Positions 1 to 8,318 of a DNA stretch of 56,462 nucleotides are shown here, piece after piece. Source of the DNA: Amycolatopsis coloradensis. GTDB lineage: Bacteria; Actinomycetota; Actinomycetes; Mycobacteriales; Pseudonocardiaceae. The stretch spans positions 4,117,913 through 4,174,374 of the forward strand of contig NZ_CP150484.1 of the NCBI RefSeq assembly GCF_037997115.1, read 5' to 3'. The notes beneath the pieces are model-generated. The model ran no database searches. It was given only the letters and a program-made list of their open reading frames with translations, and had not been told where the DNA came from. Both the position numbers and the translations under genes were made by a program. Positions within the stretch are counted from its first letter, which is position 1. Every line of letters begins with the position of its first letter.

Positions 1-1
1 C

Positions 2-766
2 GAAGCGGTGCGGCGGGAGTACCCGCTCCCCGACGCGGGCCTGCGGGCCGTGGCCGCGCTCGGCGTGATCGGGTCCATCACGATGCACCGCACGTCGATC
101 GCCCAGCGCCGGGGCGAAGAGGTGCTGGTGGAGTCGGCGCTGCGGGTGGCCGCGACCGACCCGGCGACGGGCGGCGCGGGCACGCACGCCGTCGAGCTGC
201 CCTCAGGTCCGGTGTCGCGCACCAGGCGTTCGGAGATCATCGCGGCCGCCATCCCGTTGTTCGAACAGGACGGGTTCGCCAACGTCACGAACGGCCGGAT
301 CGCCGAAGCCGTGGGGTTGGTGCCGTCCGCGCTCTACCGGTATTTCCCCGGTAAGGCAGACATTCTCGCCGCCGCGTGCCTGCAGGCCGCGGGGATTCTT
401 GCCCAGGCGGTGGAACAGAACCTTCGCGGTGTCGACGACCCGAGCCTTGCTCTGCTCGCACTGGCGCGGACGTATGTGGCGTACAGCTTCGAGCACACCG
501 CGCTCACGAGCGTCGCCAACGCCGAGCTGGCGGGCCTTCCCGCGGCTCTGCAGCGGCCCTTGGTCAGTGCGCAGCGCGAGCACATCGCCGTCTGGGAACG
601 GGAATTGCGGGCGGCGCGGCCGGAACTCGGCCAGCGCCAGGCGAGGGTGCTCGTGCACGCGGGTTTCGGGGTGGTGGTCGAAGCGGGCCGGAGGCTGCGC
701 TGGGAAGACGTCCCCGCCAACCGTGACGCGGTGAGCGCGTTGCTCGTGGGCGCCTTGGGCGTTTGA
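2..766 (+). CDS. TetR-type regulator, 5'-truncated by window edge
   Basis: The reading frame is open to the window edge, so the true start lies upstream. About 70 residues of helical sequence precede a complete TetR N-terminal HTH domain (motif SEIIAAAIPLFEQDGF, then GRIAEAVGLVPSALYRYF), followed by a helical ligand-binding domain to the end. The N-terminal stretch (for example GVIGSITMHRTSIAQRRG) resembles the tail of another regulatory domain, so the full protein may be a two-headed TetR; this is inference. A GTG at 8 could be a start but has no visible ribosome site. No target genes can be assigned: the next downstream locus is a decayed galactonate operon on both strands. Confidence 0.7.
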   Translation, partial: EAVRREYPLPDAGLRAVAALGVIGSITMHRTSIAQRRGEEVLVESALRVAATDPATGGAGTHAVELPSGPVSRTRRSEIIAAAIPLFEQDGFANVTNGRIAEAVGLVPSALYRYFPGKADILAAACLQAAGILAQAVEQNLRGVDDPSLALLALARTYVAYSFEHTALTSVANAELAGLPAALQRPLVSAQREHIAVWERELRAARPELGQRQARVLVHAGFGVVVEAGRRLRWEDVPANRDAVSALLVGALGV

Positions 767-777
767 AGGACCGTTCC

Positions 778-1175
778 TCAGGGTTCGCGGTGGCCGAGGC
801 CGGCGGAGACCTGGCGCGCCGCACGGCCGACGACGCGGTTCAGACCGCGCATCCGGGCGGCGGGCATGTACGGCCGGGTCGCCGAAACGCTGATGGCGCC
901 GGCGATCGCGCCGGTGGCGTCCCGGATCGGCGCCGCGACACAGCGGATCCCCGGTTCGTTGTCCTCCAGGTCCATCGCCACCCCGGACTCCGCACTCGCG
1001 CATCCTCGCCAGGAACGCGTCGACGTCCTCCGGGCGCACCCGGCCGGGTTCCGCCGGGGTCTCGGCCAGGTACAGCTCCCGCCACTCCGGCACGGAGTCC
1101 AGCAGCAGCGCCATGCCGACACCGGTGCGGGTCAACGGCATCCGGTGCCCGACGCGGGAGCGCATCTCCGCGCCC
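778..1175 (-). pseudogene. IclR-family regulator remnant, N-terminus deleted and frameshifted
   Basis: Read on the minus strand, two frames together give an IclR effector-binding domain: first a piece with RVGHRMPLTRTGVGMALLLD, then, after a frame change near position 1000, a piece with DLEDNEPGIRCVAAPIRD and AISVSATRPYMP ending in HREP-stop. The DNA-binding winged helix that should precede it is absent; at about 1175 the sequence passes directly into the 3' half of an aldolase gene on the other strand. In intact loci an IclR/GntR regulator sits divergent from galactonate-catabolism genes, so a deletion that removed the intervening DNA is the simplest explanation. The breakpoint is approximate. 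Confidence 0.75.
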
Positions 1176-1520
1176 CGTGAACCCGGCAGCGCGGTGATCT
1201 CCGCCGCCGTGGCCGAGGGGATGACACCGTATCCCGGTGTGGCCACGCCCACCGAAGCCTTCGCCGCGGTGGCCGCGGGCGCACGGAATCTCAAGCTGTT
1301 CCCCGCCGGCGCCGTCGGGATCGGGGGCATGAAGGCGTGGCGCGCCGTGCTGCCGCGCGAGGTCACGCTGCTGCCGGTCGGCGGCGTCGACGAAACGAAC
1401 CTGGCGGACTGGGCCGCCGCCGGGGCGGGGCTGGGCTCCTGCCTCTGCCGGCCGGGTGACGGCGCGGACGCGGTCGGCGCCCGTGCTCGCGAATTCTCTG
1501 AGATCTGGCACCAGGACTAA
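1176..1520 (+). pseudogene. dgoA: 2-dehydro-3-deoxy-6-phosphogalactonate aldolase, 3' half only
   Basis: The last ~110 codons match the C-terminal half of the KDPG/KDPGal aldolase family: GMTPYPGVATPTEAF, then LKLFPAGAVG with the Schiff-base lysine, then LLPVGGVDETN. The N-terminal half of the barrel (first ~95 residues) is missing and replaced by the IclR remnant in opposite orientation. The family enzyme cleaves 2-keto-3-deoxy-6-phosphogalactonate to pyruvate and glyceraldehyde 3-phosphate in the De Ley-Doudoroff pathway. It lies 11 bp before the dgoD remnant, as in functional operons. An ATG at 1113 would give an open frame, but the first ~20 residues would be antisense IclR sequence, so activity is very unlikely. 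Confidence 0.8.
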
Positions 1521-1531
1521 GGAAGAAACCC

Positions 1532-2240
1532 ATGAAGATCGTGTCAATGACGACATACCAGGTGCCGCCGCGCTGGTCGTTCCTGAAGATCGAGACCGAC
1601 GAGGGCGTCACCGGCTGGGGTGAACCGGTCCTGGAGGGCCGGGCCGCTTCGGTGGCCGCCACCGTGGAAGAGCTTTCCGATTACCTGATCGGCAAGGATC
1701 CCTCGCGGATCGAGGATCTGTGGACGGTCCTCTACCGCGGCGGGTTCTATCGCGGCGGTGGTATCCACATGAGCGCGCTGGCCGGGATCGACCAGGCCCT
1801 GTGGGACATCAAGGGCAAAGCACTCGGCGTCCCGGTCCACGAACTGTTCGGCGGCCGGGTGCGCGAGAAGAACTAAGGTGTACTCGTGGATCGGCGGCGA
1901 CCGGCCCGCCGAGACCGCCCGCGCCGCGCGTGAGGTGGTTGACCGCGGATTCAGCGCGGTGAAGATGAACGGCACCGAGGAACTGTCCTATCTGGACACC
2001 TGGGACAAGGTCGACCGCTGTGTGGCCAATGTGGACGCGGTGCGGCAGGCGGTCGGTCCCGAACATCGGCATCGGAGTGGACTTTCACGGCCGCGTGCAC
2101 AAGCCGATGGCCAAGGTCCTGCTGCGTGAACTGGAGCCGTACCGGCTGATGTTCGTCGAGGAACCGGTGCTGTCCGAGCATGTCGACGGCTTCGCCGACG
2201 TCCTCCGCAACTCGCCGATCCCCATCGCGCTCGGCGAAAT
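1532..2240 (+). pseudogene. dgoD: D-galactonate dehydratase, frameshifted twice and 3'-truncated
   Basis: Starts at ATG 1532 behind GGAAGAAA and reads as the enolase-superfamily galactonate dehydratase (N-terminal capping domain with [17 protein letters not shown]). A one-base loss near 1873 brings a TAA stop; the match resumes in another frame (YSWIGGDRPAE, AVKMNG). A second shift near 2055 moves it to a third frame (GIGVDFHGRVHKPMAK, MFVEEPVLSEH, IPIALGE). Homology stops at about 2240, so roughly the last 150 residues, including late active-site residues of the barrel, are gone, replaced by a 14-bp-stem hairpin. The product cannot be functional as read. Confidence 0.85.
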
Positions 2241-2242
2241 CC

Positions 2243-2285
2243 CCGTGTGGAGGGCGAGACCGTGCCAGGTCCGCCCTCCACACGG
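2243..2285 (+). terminator. Hairpin at the dgoD break point
   Basis: Perfect 14-bp inverted repeat (CCGTGTGGAGGGCG at 2243-2256, its complement at 2272-2285) with a 15-nt loop, followed by a short GTTTTC run. It looks like an intrinsic terminator that insulates the downstream sigma-dependent promoter from the dead dgo operon. It lies exactly where dgoD homology ends, so it could also be a deletion scar. Confidence 0.6.
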
Positions 2286-2300
2286 CGTTTTCGGGGCTGG

Positions 2301-2327
2301 GCTCACATTTCGCGGTGCCGTGTCGTC
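2301..2327 (+). promoter_or_regulatory. ECF41-type promoter for the decarboxylase/SnoaL pair
   Basis: GCTCACA at 2301-2307 and CGTC at 2324-2327 are separated by exactly 16 nt. The ECF41 family is reported to recognise TGTCACA-N16-CGTC; five of seven -35 bases and all four -10 bases match. The decarboxylase ATG is 37 nt downstream of CGTC. The same element with the same spacing stands before the sigma gene at 4231-4257. Confidence 0.75.
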
Positions 2328-2364
2328 GGTTGGGCAGAACACCACCGAGGCAAAGGAGATCGCG

Positions 2365-2835
2365 ATGAACGCCAGGCTCGACTACTTCGGCAACAAGGTC
2401 GGCGGAAAGTTCATGAGGACCATCATCTCGGCGGGGAGGGGACTCGCCGATTCACCGCTGTCGCTCACGATCCAGGAGCTGGTCCGGATGCGCGCGAGCC
2501 AGATCAACGGATGCGCGGTATGCCTGGACATCCACACCAAGGAAGCCGCCGCCGCGGGCGAAACGGATGTGCGGATCAACCTGGTCGCCGTGTGGCGGGA
2601 GGCGAACGTCTTCACCGAGGCCGAGCGTGCCGCGCTGGAGGTGACCGAACAGGCCTGCCGGATGGCCGACGGGGGCGGCGTCACCGATGAGGCGTGGGCG
2701 AACGCCGCCAAGCACTTCGACGAGGACCAGCTCGCCGCGCTGGTCGGGGTGATCTCGCTGATCAACGCCTTCAACCGGGTGAACGCCATCGTCCAGAACC
2801 CCGGCGGCGACTACCGGGTCGGCCAGTTCGCATGA
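2365..2835 (+). CDS. Carboxymuconolactone decarboxylase/AhpD-like protein
   Basis: 156 residues. The CMD/AhpD fold is recognisable from MRASQINGCAVCLDIHTKEA: Cys50, Cys53 and His57 form the CxxC...H redox site typical of peroxidase-type members, which reduce hydroperoxides rather than decarboxylate. Start ATG 2365 follows a good ribosome site (AAAGGAG, 2352-2358). It overlaps the next gene by ATGA. CMD proteins are one of the standard partners of ECF41 sigma factors, and an ECF41-like promoter lies 37 nt upstream, so the gene is very likely the direct target of the sigma factor encoded convergently at 3270-4190. Natural substrate unknown. Confidence 0.9.
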   Translation: MNARLDYFGNKVGGKFMRTIISAGRGLADSPLSLTIQELVRMRASQINGCAVCLDIHTKEAAAAGETDVRINLVAVWREANVFTEAERAALEVTEQACRMADGGGVTDEAWANAAKHFDEDQLAALVGVISLINAFNRVNAIVQNPGGDYRVGQFA

Positions 2836-3266
2836 CCGCCACTGAGACAGCACGCAACCGGGCGGTGTTCGGCTGCTTTCACGACGCGACCAACAGCGGC
2901 GACCTCGACGTCATCGAGAAGACGATCGACGAGGTCGTCGCACCGGACGTGGTGTTCCACGCGCCGGTGCCGATGGAGACAACAGGGGCGCAGGCACTGA
3001 AACAGGTGTGGACGGTGCTGCTGCGCGCGTTCCCCGATCTGCGGGTCACGGCCGAGGACGTGCTCGCCGACGGCGACAAGATCGTCTGCCGGAACACCGT
3101 CACCGGCACCCACCGGGGCGAGTTCAGGGGGATGCCCGCCACCGGGAAGCCGGTTTCCTACAGCGAGATCTTCATCCTCCGCTTCGCCGGAGGGCGCGTC
3201 GCCGAGATCTGGGGTGTCGTCGACGTCCTCACCCAGCTGCGGCAACTCGGCGCCTTAGCGGCGTAG
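2832..3266 (+). CDS. SnoaL-like (NTF2-fold) ester cyclase/hydrolase family protein
   Basis: 144 residues with the SnoaL pattern: N-terminal helix, FPDLRVTAEDVLADGDKIV and GEFRGMPATGKPVSYSEIFILRF, the last containing the usual GMPATGK turn. SnoaL enzymes include polyketide cyclases, but most stand-alone members have no known reaction. It starts at ATG 2832 overlapping the decarboxylase stop (ATGA), so the two are translationally coupled. Notably the sigma factor across from it has a SnoaL-like C-terminal domain of its own, so this small protein could bind the same ligand; that is speculation. It ends 3 bp from the end of the convergent sigma gene. Confidence 0.85.
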   Translation: MTATETARNRAVFGCFHDATNSGDLDVIEKTIDEVVAPDVVFHAPVPMETTGAQALKQVWTVLLRAFPDLRVTAEDVLADGDKIVCRNTVTGTHRGEFRGMPATGKPVSYSEIFILRFAGGRVAEIWGVVDVLTQLRQLGALAA

Positions 3267-3269
3267 CGG

Positions 3270-4190
3270 TCAGGCGTCGGCCCACGGCCGGAGTTTCTCC
3301 GGGTTCCGCATCCCCCAGATGCGCTGGATGCGGTCGTCGGCGACGTGGAACGCGAAGACGGCGACGGTCCGCCCGGCCTGCTGGAGCACGAGGCCGGGCC
3401 GGCCGTTGACATCCCGCTCAACCAGGTCGAGACCGGACGTCAGATGCGCCACCGAAATGAGATAGGACGCCACCTCCTCGCGCCCTTCGAACGGATGCAG
3501 CGCGGCCCTGACGACACCTCCGCCGTCACTGGCCGCCTTGACGTCCGGATCGAGGAGACCGATGAGGGCTTCGATGTCCTTGGCGTCCCACGCCTTCTTG
3601 AACTCCTTGACGAGGTCGGCCTGCCGGGCGATCGGGACGGGCACGAGCCGCGTCGCGCGGATGCGGCGGCGGGCGGAGGTGGCCAGCTGGCGGCAGGCCG
3701 CCGGGGTGCGGCCGACGATCTCCGCGACCTCGGCGAAGGGGTAGCGGAAGACGTCGTGCAGGACGAACGCGACCCGCTCGGCCGGTGTCAGCGACTCGAG
3801 CACGACGAGAAAGGCCATGTTGATCGACTCGTCGAGGGTGATTCGGTCGGCCGGATCGTCGGTGGGCGGACGCAGGGTCGTCCCTGCGACATGTCCCGGC
3901 AAGGGTTCGGGGAGCCACTCGCCGACGTAGCGTTCCCGCCGTGCGCGGGCCGAGCCGAGGAAGTCCAGGCAGATGCGACCGGCGACAGTCGTCAGCCAGG
4001 CGCCGGGGGAGTCGATCGCTTCCCGCTGTGCTGGGGACAAGGCGTACCAGCGGGTGTAGGTCTCCTGCACCACGTCCTCGGCCTCGGAAAGCGAGCCGAC
4101 CAGGCGATACGCGAGCCCGATCAGCTGACGCCGTTCACTCACGATCGCCTTCAACGCCGGGTCGAGCGGGCCGTGCGTGCGTTCGTTCAT
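3270..4190 (-). CDS. ECF RNA polymerase sigma factor, ECF41 (SigJ-like) type with SnoaL-like C-terminal domain
   Basis: 306 residues. Region 2 (about 20-90: LAYRLVGSLSEAEDVVQETY), the WLPEPL linker, and region 4 (about 130-185: LTPAERVAFVLHDVF, AEIVGRTPAACRQLATSARR) are followed by a ~115-residue NTF2/SnoaL-like extension. The extension carries the two ECF41 signatures: a DGGG motif (SDGGGVVRA) and a terminal NPDKL variant (RNPEKL). In ECF41 factors this extension replaces an anti-sigma factor and controls activity directly. The only intact neighbours, CMD and SnoaL genes, fit ECF41 context. An ECF41-like motif upstream suggests autoregulation. Confidence 0.92.
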   Translation of the reverse strand: MNERTHGPLDPALKAIVSERRQLIGLAYRLVGSLSEAEDVVQETYTRWYALSPAQREAIDSPGAWLTTVAGRICLDFLGSARARRERYVGEWLPEPLPGHVAGTTLRPPTDDPADRITLDESINMAFLVVLESLTPAERVAFVLHDVFRYPFAEVAEIVGRTPAACRQLATSARRRIRATRLVPVPIARQADLVKEFKKAWDAKDIEALIGLLDPDVKAASDGGGVVRAALHPFEGREEVASYLISVAHLTSGLDLVERDVNGRPGLVLQQAGRTVAVFAFHVADDRIQRIWGMRNPEKLRPWADA

Positions 4191-4230
4191 GGGAATTCGC
4201 CCCCTGGGTCTCGTGCGCTGTCCCGGGTAC

Positions 4231-4257
4231 GACGAGACACGGCCGCCGGATGTGAGG
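4231..4257 (-). promoter_or_regulatory. ECF41-type autoregulatory promoter of the sigma gene
   Basis: On the minus strand CCTCACA (4257-4251) is followed by 16 nt and CGTC (4234-4231), the same arrangement as at 2301-2327 on the plus strand. The sigma ATG is 40 nt downstream. The two -35 elements share CTCACA, which differs from the published TGTCACA at the first two or three bases, suggesting a lineage-specific variant. Confidence 0.7.
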
Positions 4258-4386
4258 CCACCTCCGGCGGCGGTGGGCGGCCCGCGGTGACCGAGCGTGA
4301 TGGGTGTGTGGAAATAGGGACACCCATCATCGGCACGACTACCTGGCCCGATAGCCCTTTGCCTTCACGGACTTCGTGAGTGGCGG

Positions 4387-5109
4387 TCAGCGTGCGCCCG
4401 CTTCGGTGAGGACCCGGGCGACGGCCGTCTGGCCTTTGGCCCGAGCGTGCGCGAGGGGAGTGACGCCCTGCTTGTCGGCGAGGTTCACGTCGGCCCCGGC
4501 GGCGACGAGCGCCCGGACCACTTCCTGGTGACGCGGCCCGCCGTCGCCGAGGATGACCGCTTCCAGCAAGGCGGTCCAGCCGAGGTCGTTCACGTGGTCG
4601 ACGTTGATCCCGCTGCTGGCCACCAACCGCACGTACTCGGCGTGCCCGCGTTCGGAGGCGGGGATCAGCGAGACACCGCCGTACCGGTTGGTGATGGTCA
4701 GGTCCGGCTCGGCCTCAAGCAGCAGCTTCGCCATCGGGACGTTGCCGGTGACTCCGGTGACGAGCCACGGCGTGTCGTGCCGCCCGTCGAGCGCGTTCGG
4801 GTCGGCGCCCGCTTTGACGAGGACTTCGGCGACGTCGACGCGGTTCTCGGTGACGGCGACGAGCAACGGGGTCCGGCCGTGATCGTCACGGGTTTCCAGG
4901 TCGGCGCCCGCGTCGACGGCCTGCCGGACGCGGTTCACGTCGGCTTCGAAGAGTTGGCTCACGGGGACTCCTTGGCGGGGCGGCTGGGACGAGGCGGGCG
5001 GCGGGGCGGTGCTCGGCGCCGTCTGGGGTGGTGCGCTCGGTGCCTGCGGTGAGCAGGCACCGAGCACGAAGGCGGCGAGCAACGCCACGATCGCCCGCTC
5101 ACCGATCAT
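4387..5109 (-). CDS. Ankyrin-repeat lipoprotein
   Basis: 240 residues. The N-terminus is a lipoprotein signal with lipobox LGAC (Cys19), then a Pro/Ala/Ser-rich tether (20-45). From about residue 50 there are four to five ankyrin repeats (DDHGRTPLLVAVTENRVDVAEVLVKAGADPNA; DLGWTALLEAVILG; DKQGVTPLAHARAKGQTAVARVLTEAGA). The protein should be anchored outside the membrane and act through protein-protein contacts. Its ATG overlaps the stop of the HbpS-like gene (TGATG), so the pair is an operon with coupled translation. In other bacteria ankyrin proteins accompany catalase or haem-peroxide defence genes, which agrees with the HbpS neighbour. Confidence 0.9.
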   Translation of the reverse strand: MIGERAIVALLAAFVLGACSPQAPSAPPQTAPSTAPPPASSQPPRQGVPVSQLFEADVNRVRQAVDAGADLETRDDHGRTPLLVAVTENRVDVAEVLVKAGADPNALDGRHDTPWLVTGVTGNVPMAKLLLEAEPDLTITNRYGGVSLIPASERGHAEYVRLVASSGINVDHVNDLGWTALLEAVILGDGGPRHQEVVRALVAAGADVNLADKQGVTPLAHARAKGQTAVARVLTEAGAR

Positions 5110-5654
5110 CAGCGAAGTTCCCCGATGGCGCGCAGCCCGGCCGTGGCGAAGCGCTCGTCGAGGTCGCCGCTGGGCGCGCCGCCGACACCGATCCCGGCGA
5201 TCGGGCCGCCGTTCGCGGCGACCGGCACACCGCCGCCGAGGAAGAGCGTGCCGGGGATGTCGCGGATGGTCGGGCCGTCGCCCTGGGCGTTCTTGGCCAG
5301 CGCGGACGTGGGCTGTCCGAAGGAGACCGCGGTGAAGGCCTTGCGCTTGGCGGACTCTTCCGTCTGCGGCCCGGCGCCGTCGCCCTTGAGCAGCACACGC
5401 ACGTCACCCGAGCGGTCAACCACGGCCACGGTGATCCGCTGGCCCTCCTTCTCGGCTGCGTCCAGCGTGGCCTGCGCGGCGCGGGTGGCGGCGTCGACGC
5501 TGAGCACGCTCGTCTGCACGACGGACTGCTGGGCGGGCCGCTGCGGCTTGTGGTCCTGTGCCTGCGCCGCGCCCACCCCGGTGGCCAGCGCGACGGTCGC
5601 GAGACCGGCCGTCATGCCGAGGATGAGACGAGTGCGGGGGAGCTTGGCGTTCAT
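5109..5654 (-). CDS. hbpS: Secreted haem-binding HbpS/GlcG-family protein
   Basis: 181 residues with a Sec signal peptide (cleavage predicted after AQA, residue 32) and a GlcG/HbpS (DUF336) domain: LDAAEKEGQRITVAVVDRSGD, then AKRKAFTAVSFGQPTS, then PGTLFLGGGVPVAANGGPIAG and the final GxGVGGAPSG. In Streptomyces HbpS is an extracellular haem-binding octamer that senses redox stress and modulates the SenS kinase. Here the gene is divergent from a two-component system of the SenS/SenR type, as in that model, and is cotranscribed with an ankyrin lipoprotein. Ribosome site on the minus strand: complement of TTTCCTTT just upstream. The role as accessory sensor is inferred from family and context. 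Confidence 0.88.
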   Translation of the reverse strand: MNAKLPRTRLILGMTAGLATVALATGVGAAQAQDHKPQRPAQQSVVQTSVLSVDAATRAAQATLDAAEKEGQRITVAVVDRSGDVRVLLKGDGAGPQTEESAKRKAFTAVSFGQPTSALAKNAQGDGPTIRDIPGTLFLGGGVPVAANGGPIAGIGVGGAPSGDLDERFATAGLRAIGELR

Positions 5655-5767
5655 CGGATTTCCTTTGCGGTGAGGAGGTGTTGCTTTCCCCTACGACTTT
5701 CCCGGCCGGCGGGGCCCGGCGAATCGGGAGAGTGGACATCGATCGGACGTCGAGTGATCGGTAGGGG

Positions 5768-5787
5768 CATCAACCGAACGATTGATG
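5768..5787. promoter_or_regulatory. Candidate response-regulator operator between hbpS and the two-component genes
   Basis: Perfect inverted repeat CATCAA-N8-TTGATG in the 185-bp divergent intergenic region, about 50 bp before the kinase ATG and about 115 bp before hbpS. Two GATCGG half-copies occur nearby (5740, 5756). Position and symmetry fit binding of the NarL-type regulator at 7006, but no experimental motif is known to me. Confidence 0.45.
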
Positions 5788-5839
5788 CGGGGCACCCCGC
5801 CTCCCTGCTTACGATCATCGGCGACGAAGGGAGGACCGG

Positions 5840-7009
5840 ATGAAATCGCACCTCGGCGCGGCCACCCGGCTGACCGCCGCGATGCATGCCGGGTTCTTCC
5901 TGCTGCTCGCCGCGTCGGTGGCCAGGTTCGTCGCGGGGCACGGGTTGAGCGGCGCCACACCGTTGATCCTCGTGCTCACCGGCGCGCTCGCGCTGGTCTA
6001 CGTGGCGGGTGTGCTGAGCTGGGAAGTGCTCGACCGGTGGCGGCCGGTGTGGTTGACGGCGGTGATCGCGGTCTGGCTCGCGCTGGTGGTGGCCGCGCCG
6101 AGTTTCGCCTGGTGCGCCGTACCGTTGTTCTTCGTCTGCCTGCAGATGCTGCGCCCGCGGATGATGATCGCGGTGGTGGTCCTGCTGACCGCCGCGACCA
6201 TCCTGGCCCAGCTGAGGATCGCGAGCGGGTTCGATCCGAGCCTCGTGCTCGCGCCCATCGCGGTCGCGCTGATGGCCACGATGACGTTCCTGCAACTCGA
6301 CGGGGACCGGAGGAAGCTGGGGGAAGCCGTCAAGGCACTCCTGGGTGCCAGGGTCGATCTCGCGCAGAGCCAGCGACTGGCCGGGATGATGCAGGAACGG
6401 GAGCGGCTGGCGCGAGAGATCCATGACGCCCTCGCCCAGGGGATCTCGAGTACGCGGATGCTGCTGCAGGCGGCACAGCGGTCGTGGGACACGGACCCGG
6501 AACTGGCGAAAGGCCATGTGTCCCGCGCCGTCGAGGCGGCGGGGGACAACCTCGCCGAAGCGCGCCGGTTCGTCAAAGGCCTCGGGTCACCGCGGCTCGA
6601 CGCCGGGGATCTCGTCGAGACGTTGAAGGATCTCGCCGAGCAGGTCATGTTCGCCGCCATGCACGCTGTGCGCTTCGAGACCAGCGGAGACCCCTATCCG
6701 CTGTCACCCGAGGTGGAGGCAGGTCTGCTCCGGGTCGCGCAGGGCGCGCTGGCGAACGTCAGCGAGCACGCCAGGGCGACGAAAGCGGCCGTCACGCTGA
6801 CCTACCTGGCGGACAAGGTCGTCCTCGACATCCGTGACGACGGTGTCGGCTTCGATCCGGCGTCGACTCGCGCGAGCGGCGACCGGGGGAACGGGCTGCG
6901 GATGATCAGCGAGCGGCTCGCCGAACTCGGTGGTGAGATGGTCGTCGAGAGCGCGCCGGGAGAGGGCACCGCGCTCGCCGTCGCCGTGCCCACCAGGGAG
7001 GTTCGATGA
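5840..7009 (+). CDS. Histidine kinase, NarL/DesK subfamily, SenS-like
   Basis: 389 residues. Five to six membrane helices fill residues 12-153, then a short coiled linker, the HisKA_3 dimerisation domain with phospho-acceptor His195 in [12 protein letters not shown], and a HATPase_c domain (N box [15 protein letters not shown]1 [11 protein letters not shown]2 [14 protein letters not shown]). ATG 5840 follows GAAGGGAGG. Its gene overlaps the response regulator by ATGA. The adjacent divergent hbpS makes SenS, a kinase controlled by an extracellular haem-binding protein, the closest characterised analogue. Membrane topology leaves only short outer loops, so sensing probably depends on partner proteins. 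Confidence 0.9.
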   Translation: MKSHLGAATRLTAAMHAGFFLLLAASVARFVAGHGLSGATPLILVLTGALALVYVAGVLSWEVLDRWRPVWLTAVIAVWLALVVAAPSFAWCAVPLFFVCLQMLRPRMMIAVVVLLTAATILAQLRIASGFDPSLVLAPIAVALMATMTFLQLDGDRRKLGEAVKALLGARVDLAQSQRLAGMMQERERLAREIHDALAQGISSTRMLLQAAQRSWDTDPELAKGHVSRAVEAAGDNLAEARRFVKGLGSPRLDAGDLVETLKDLAEQVMFAAMHAVRFETSGDPYPLSPEVEAGLLRVAQGALANVSEHARATKAAVTLTYLADKVVLDIRDDGVGFDPASTRASGDRGNGLRMISERLAELGGEMVVESAPGEGTALAVAVPTREVR

Positions 7010-7632
7010 CCGTCCGGGTACTGATCGTCGACGATCATCCGGTGGTGCGGGCGGGAATCGCCGCACTGCTGGCAGGCGAGCCCGGCTTCGAGGTGATCGG
7101 CGAATGCGCGGGGGCCGATGAGGCCGTGCTGTTCGCCGGCGCGGAGAAGCCGGACGTCGTGCTGATGGACCTGCAGCTCGGCGACGGCCCGGACGGCGTG
7201 AATGCCACCGAACGCCTGACCACTCTGCCGGAGCCGCCGAAGGTGCTGGTGCTCACCACCTACGACGCCGAGCTGGACATCACCAGGGCGGTGGCCGCCG
7301 GCGCCACCGGCTACCTGCTCAAGGCGGGGCCGCCCGAGGACCTCTTCAAGGGCATCCACGCGGCCGCGCGCGGTGAGACCGTGCTGGCACCTCAGGTCGC
7401 GGCCCGGCTCTTCGGGCACATGCGGGCACCGGCGCCCGCGTTGAGCCCTCGTGAGACCGAGATCGTGCAGTTGGTGGCGGAAGGGTTGATCAACCGGCAG
7501 ATCGCCGCGCGGCTGTTCATCTCCGAAGCCACGGTGAAGACACACCTGGTCCATATCTACGACAAACTCGGCGTCGACAGCCGTGCCGGTGCGGTGGCCG
7601 TCGCCACGGAACGGAGGATCATCCGCAACTGA
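7006..7632 (+). CDS. NarL/LuxR-type response regulator, SenR-like
   Basis: 208 residues. Receiver domain 1-120 with the acidic pair Asp9-Asp10, phospho-acceptor Asp55 ([10 protein letters not shown]), switch Thr in VLVLTTYD and Lys in GYLLKAG; LuxR HTH from about 143 ([43 protein letters not shown]). ATG overlaps the kinase stop (ATGA). It should bind as a dimer to promoters in the divergent hbpS region and perhaps to its own. No gene for a downstream effector follows: the next DNA is a pseudogene on the opposite strand. Confidence 0.93.
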   Translation: MTVRVLIVDDHPVVRAGIAALLAGEPGFEVIGECAGADEAVLFAGAEKPDVVLMDLQLGDGPDGVNATERLTTLPEPPKVLVLTTYDAELDITRAVAAGATGYLLKAGPPEDLFKGIHAAARGETVLAPQVAARLFGHMRAPAPALSPRETEIVQLVAEGLINRQIAARLFISEATVKTHLVHIYDKLGVDSRAGAVAVATERRIIRN

Positions 7633-7665
7633 ACGCGTTGCTTCGGCCGCGTCGCGCAGATCTGA

Positions 7666-8240
7666 TCATGGCGCGGGACGCAGTGCCGGCGTGCAGCACT
7701 TGACGCTCCCGCCGCCCTTGAGCAGCTCCGAAAGGTCGGCGCCGATCGTCTCGAACCCGCGCTCCCGGAGCCGCGCGATCAATCCCGTCGCGGCCTGCGG
7801 CAGGACGACGTGCCGTCCGTCGGAAACCGCGTTCAAGCCGAACGCCGCGGCGTCTGCGGCCGAGGCGATGACGGCGTCCGGGTACAGCTGTTCGAGGCCG
7901 CCGCCGGCCGTCTTCGGTGAAGGCCTCCGGGAAGTACGTGATCGTGTCGTCGTCGAGGACGGTGAGCGCGGTGTCCAGGTGGCAGCAGCGTGGGTCGGTC
8001 AAGGACAGGCCCACCACCGGCACACCGAAGAATTCCGCGCACTCGTCGTGTGCCCGGCGGTCGGTGCGGAACCCCGAACCCGCCAGGACCCGGGATCCCG
8101 CGACCAGGAAGTCGCCTTCGCCTTCGTTGTGCCACCGGGCCTGCCGGACGTCCCGGTAGCCGTGCTCGGTGAACCAGTCGACTCTCGCCGCACCTCGCCC
8201 CCCGCGAATTCGGCCCAGACCACGTCACCTTCTTGCCGGC
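7666..8240 (-). pseudogene. Dimethylarginine dimethylaminohydrolase/arginine deiminase-like remnant
   Basis: On the minus strand three frames add up to the C-terminal two thirds of a DDAH-type guanidino-modifying enzyme: VDWFTEHGYRDVRQARW, EGEGDFLVAGSRVL and GSGFRTDRRAHDECAEFFGVP; then VVGLSLTDPRCCHLDTALTV with the catalytic His; then GLNAVSDGRHVVLPQ and ending LLKGGGSVKCCTPALRPAP-stop with the nucleophile Cys. Frame changes lie near 8185 and 7905, and the N-terminal third (substrate-binding loop) is absent. The active-site pieces are all still readable, so the gene died recently or the indels are sequencing errors; the missing 5' end argues for real decay. Confidence 0.8.
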
Positions 8241-8318
8241 CGGTGACCGAAGGCTGAGTTCGGGCTTTTCCCGGCAGGTAGGGGAATCGTTCCCGTCGGC
8301 TCGGGAATCTGGTCCGGC

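Noticed and set aside
766..795. TGAAGGACCGTTCCTCA as a terminator after the first gene
   Set aside because: Only a short imperfect dyad without a clear stem or U run; too weak to list.
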